Shown: positions 62,469 through 64,000 of the stretch, piece by piece | How the letters are laid out: every line of letters starts with the position of its first letter | Position numbering within the stretch: position 1 is the first letter of the stretch | From: Streptococcus sciuri | Lineage (GTDB): Bacteria; Bacillota; Bacilli; Lactobacillales; Streptococcaceae | Length of the DNA stretch: 64,000 nt | Reading direction: 5' to 3' | Assembly (NCBI RefSeq): GCF_024814375.1 | Contig: NZ_JANUXX010000007.1 | Coordinates: 1 to 64,000 of the forward strand | The notes under the pieces: generated by a model | What the model was told of the DNA's origin: nothing | The model's database searches: none | The model's input: the letters and a program-made list of their open reading frames with translations, nothing else | Position numbers and translations under genes: made by a program

Positions 62469-63212
62469 TTAAACATAGGTTTTAGTATAATTTGCAAAAA
62501 ATTCTTTTGTGCGTTCCTTTTTGGGATGCTTAAAGAGTTGTTCTGGTGTACCTTGTTCAAGAATACGTCCGTTTTCTAAAAAGAGAACCTTGTCTGCCAC
62601 CTGATACACAAAACTCATATCATGACTGACAAGTATCATGGTCTGTCCTTGTTTAGCCGCATCAGCAATAGATTTTTCCACCTCTCCGACAAGTTCAGGA
62701 TCAAGCGCTGATGTTGGCTCATCCAATAAAAGCACATCTGGTTTCATGGCTAGAGCACGTGCAAGAGCCACGCGCTGTTTTTGCCCTCCTGAGAGATGTC
62801 GTGGATAGTGATTTTCACGATCTGATAGTCCAACTTTTGCCAACTCTTTCTTGGCAAGAGATGTAGCTTCTTGATCAGATATTTTTTTGACAACCTTTAG
62901 GCCTTCCTTTACGTTATCAAGAGCTGTACGACGCTCAAAGAGATTAAATTGTTGAAAAACCATCGCTAGTTTTTTCCTAAGGGTTAAAATCTGTTCCTTA
63001 GTAATGGTTTGTAAATTCACTTTAAAGTTATCAATAGTGATGGTTCCTAAGTCTGGTTCTTCAAGATAATTGAGACTGCGTAGAAAAGTTGATTTTCCTG
63101 CACCCGAAGCTCCAATCAAAGCAACAACCTCACCCTGCTCAATCGTCAGACTCAAATCATCTAACACTTCATTGCCCGAAAAAGATTTTGATAAATGTTC
63201 AATCGTAATCAT
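62469..63212 (-). CDS. Polar amino-acid ABC transporter ATP-binding protein
   Basis: A 247-residue GlnQ/TcyC-type ATPase. Walker A GASGAGKST (about 33-41), signature LSGGQKQR and Walker B VLLLDEPTSALDPE are present. It powers the permease encoded just upstream (one-base overlap). Substrate could be cystine, glutamine or another polar amino acid; the sequence does not decide. Confidence 0.92.
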   Translation of the reverse strand: MITIEHLSKSFSGNEVLDDLSLTIEQGEVVALIGASGAGKSTFLRSLNYLEEPDLGTITIDNFKVNLQTITKEQILTLRKKLAMVFQQFNLFERRTALDNVKEGLKVVKKISDQEATSLAKKELAKVGLSDRENHYPRHLSGGQKQRVALARALAMKPDVLLLDEPTSALDPELVGEVEKSIADAAKQGQTMILVSHDMSFVYQVADKVLFLENGRILEQGTPEQLFKHPKKERTKEFFANYTKTYV

Positions 63213-64000
63213 CAGCGTTCTCCTCCTGTCGTAATACTATTGATGGTGTCAGGTGTCTTTATTGCCATACGACGCTCAACGAAATTACCGATTTGCTCTA
63301 TGATGATGCTAATCACCCAATAGACAAGAGCTACTGAAATAAAACGTTCAAAATAGCGGTAGTCTGAACCACCTAAAATCTTTGCTTCAGCAAACATTTC
63401 GACAATTCCTGCATTAAAGGCAAGAGACGTTCCCTTGGTTAGACCAATCAAACTGTTAATCAAGGTTGGTGTTGCAATAACCGCAGCATTTGGAATAATG
63501 ACACGGCGATAAATCTGAACTGTTGTCATTCCAAGACTCTTAGCCGCTTCAATCTCACCATTATCAACCGCCTGAATAGCAGCACGCAAAGTTTCACTAG
63601 TATAGGCAGCTTCATTAAAAGCAAATGCTGCAATGGAGAAAATCTCTGCAGGAATAGCATTAACATTCCAGTTAAAACCGTAACGCTTGTTGAGATAATT
63701 CAGAAAAAGTGGAATACCGTAGTAAGTCAACATCAATTGCACCAAAATGGGAGTTCCACGCAAAAAGCTAACAAAGACAGCTTGGATAGGATAGATAATC
63801 TTGGTTTTATTGATTTTGACAACAGCAAACAAAAGTGCTAAAACTAAGCCAAATAACGCACCAAAAAAAGTTAAACTAAGAGTAATAGGCAAGCGACTCA
63901 AAATCTCTGGAATACCGTTAAAAACGGCACGTAGACTAAATGTTTGCCCAGAGGGAATGTAATCCATTAAGCGATTATACCAAGACCATGATGCTAAGAC
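63212..64000 (-). CDS. Polar amino-acid ABC transporter permease (partial at window edge)
   Basis: A HisM/GlnP-type permease with about five membrane segments. The cytoplasmic loop EAAKSLGMTTVQIYRRVIIP (about residues 158-177) is the ATPase-docking motif. An ATG at 63967 would give 251 residues but has no ribosome site. The frame stays open to the window edge (reading ASWSWYNRL before it), so the true start probably lies beyond 64000. Confidence 0.88.
   Translation of the reverse strand, partial: VLASWSWYNRLMDYIPSGQTFSLRAVFNGIPEILSRLPITLSLTFFGALFGLVLALLFAVVKINKTKIIYPIQAVFVSFLRGTPILVQLMLTYYGIPLFLNYLNKRYGFNWNVNAIPAEIFSIAAFAFNEAAYTSETLRAAIQAVDNGEIEAAKSLGMTTVQIYRRVIIPNAAVIATPTLINSLIGLTKGTSLAFNAGIVEMFAEAKILGGSDYRYFERFISVALVYWVISIIIEQIGNFVERRMAIKTPDTINSITTGGER

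Noticed and set aside
63976..63985. TATAAT near the right edge as a promoter for the permease gene
   Set aside because: The permease frame is open through it to the window end, so it is probably coding sequence.

Overview
The window is chromosomal DNA of a low-GC Firmicute, almost certainly a Streptococcus. The evidence is gene order: pepD-whiA-yvcK-rapZ, the division cluster murD-murG-divIB-ftsA-ftsZ-yggS-sepF-yggT-ylmH-divIVA-ileS, comFA-comFC-hpf, gmk-rpoZ-priA-fmt-rsmB-pppL-stkP-liaFSR, and recU-pbp1a opposite ypsA-gpsB-rnpB-rlmL-mapZ. There is also a com-box of the ComX type before the prepilin peptidase gene, an LPXTG surface protein, and two small streptococcal proteins (DUF3165, DUF4059). 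I cannot fix the species from sequence alone. Most genes lie on the minus strand.

Layout. 1-1.66 kb: a cell-wall-anchored protein whose promoter carries a 15-base G tract between its -35 and -10 boxes. 1.8-6.6 kb: the rapZ-yvcK-whiA-pepD operon and ridA. 6.6-19.4 kb: the division and wall cluster, with a T-box leader before ileS. 19.4-24 kb: typA, a rhodanese-like protein, glucokinase and yqgQ, and the ferritin-like dpr. 24.1-25.4 kb: comC prepilin peptidase and nth, convergent. 25.5-26.9 kb: decayed insertion sequence DNA and a frameshifted gene. 26.9-31.2 kb: hpf, comFC, comFA, then yigZ and cysK on the plus strand. 31.2-43.9 kb: an S1-domain protein, a HAD-cyclophilin fusion, liaRSF, stkP/pppL, rsmB, fmt, priA, rpoZ and gmk. 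43.9-47.8 kb: a decayed stretch and an ABC transporter/two-component module sitting between gmk and rny, which are normally neighbours. 47.8-57.2 kb: rny, luxS, mapZ, a THUMP methyltransferase, RNase P RNA, gpsB, ypsA, recU and pbp1a. 57.2-64 kb: pepC, nadE, pncB, trxB and an amino-acid ABC importer that runs off the right edge.

How it fits together. The window holds much of the streptococcal division machine: FtsZ, FtsA, SepF, DivIVA, DivIB, MapZ, GpsB, PBP1A, MurD and MurG. It also holds the StkP/PppL kinase-phosphatase pair, which in related species phosphorylates MapZ and DivIVA, and the LiaFSR envelope-stress system directly downstream. A second theme is competence: comC, comFA and comFC lie within 5.5 kb behind ComX-type boxes.

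The most interesting signal is the G15 tract between TTGACA and TAAAAT at 1582-1613. It looks like a slipped-strand switch that sets promoter spacing for the surface protein. Next come the apparently leaderless starts of comC, comFA and yigZ, and the inserted ABC/two-component module with a candidate operator. No rRNA, tRNA, CRISPR array or prophage was seen.
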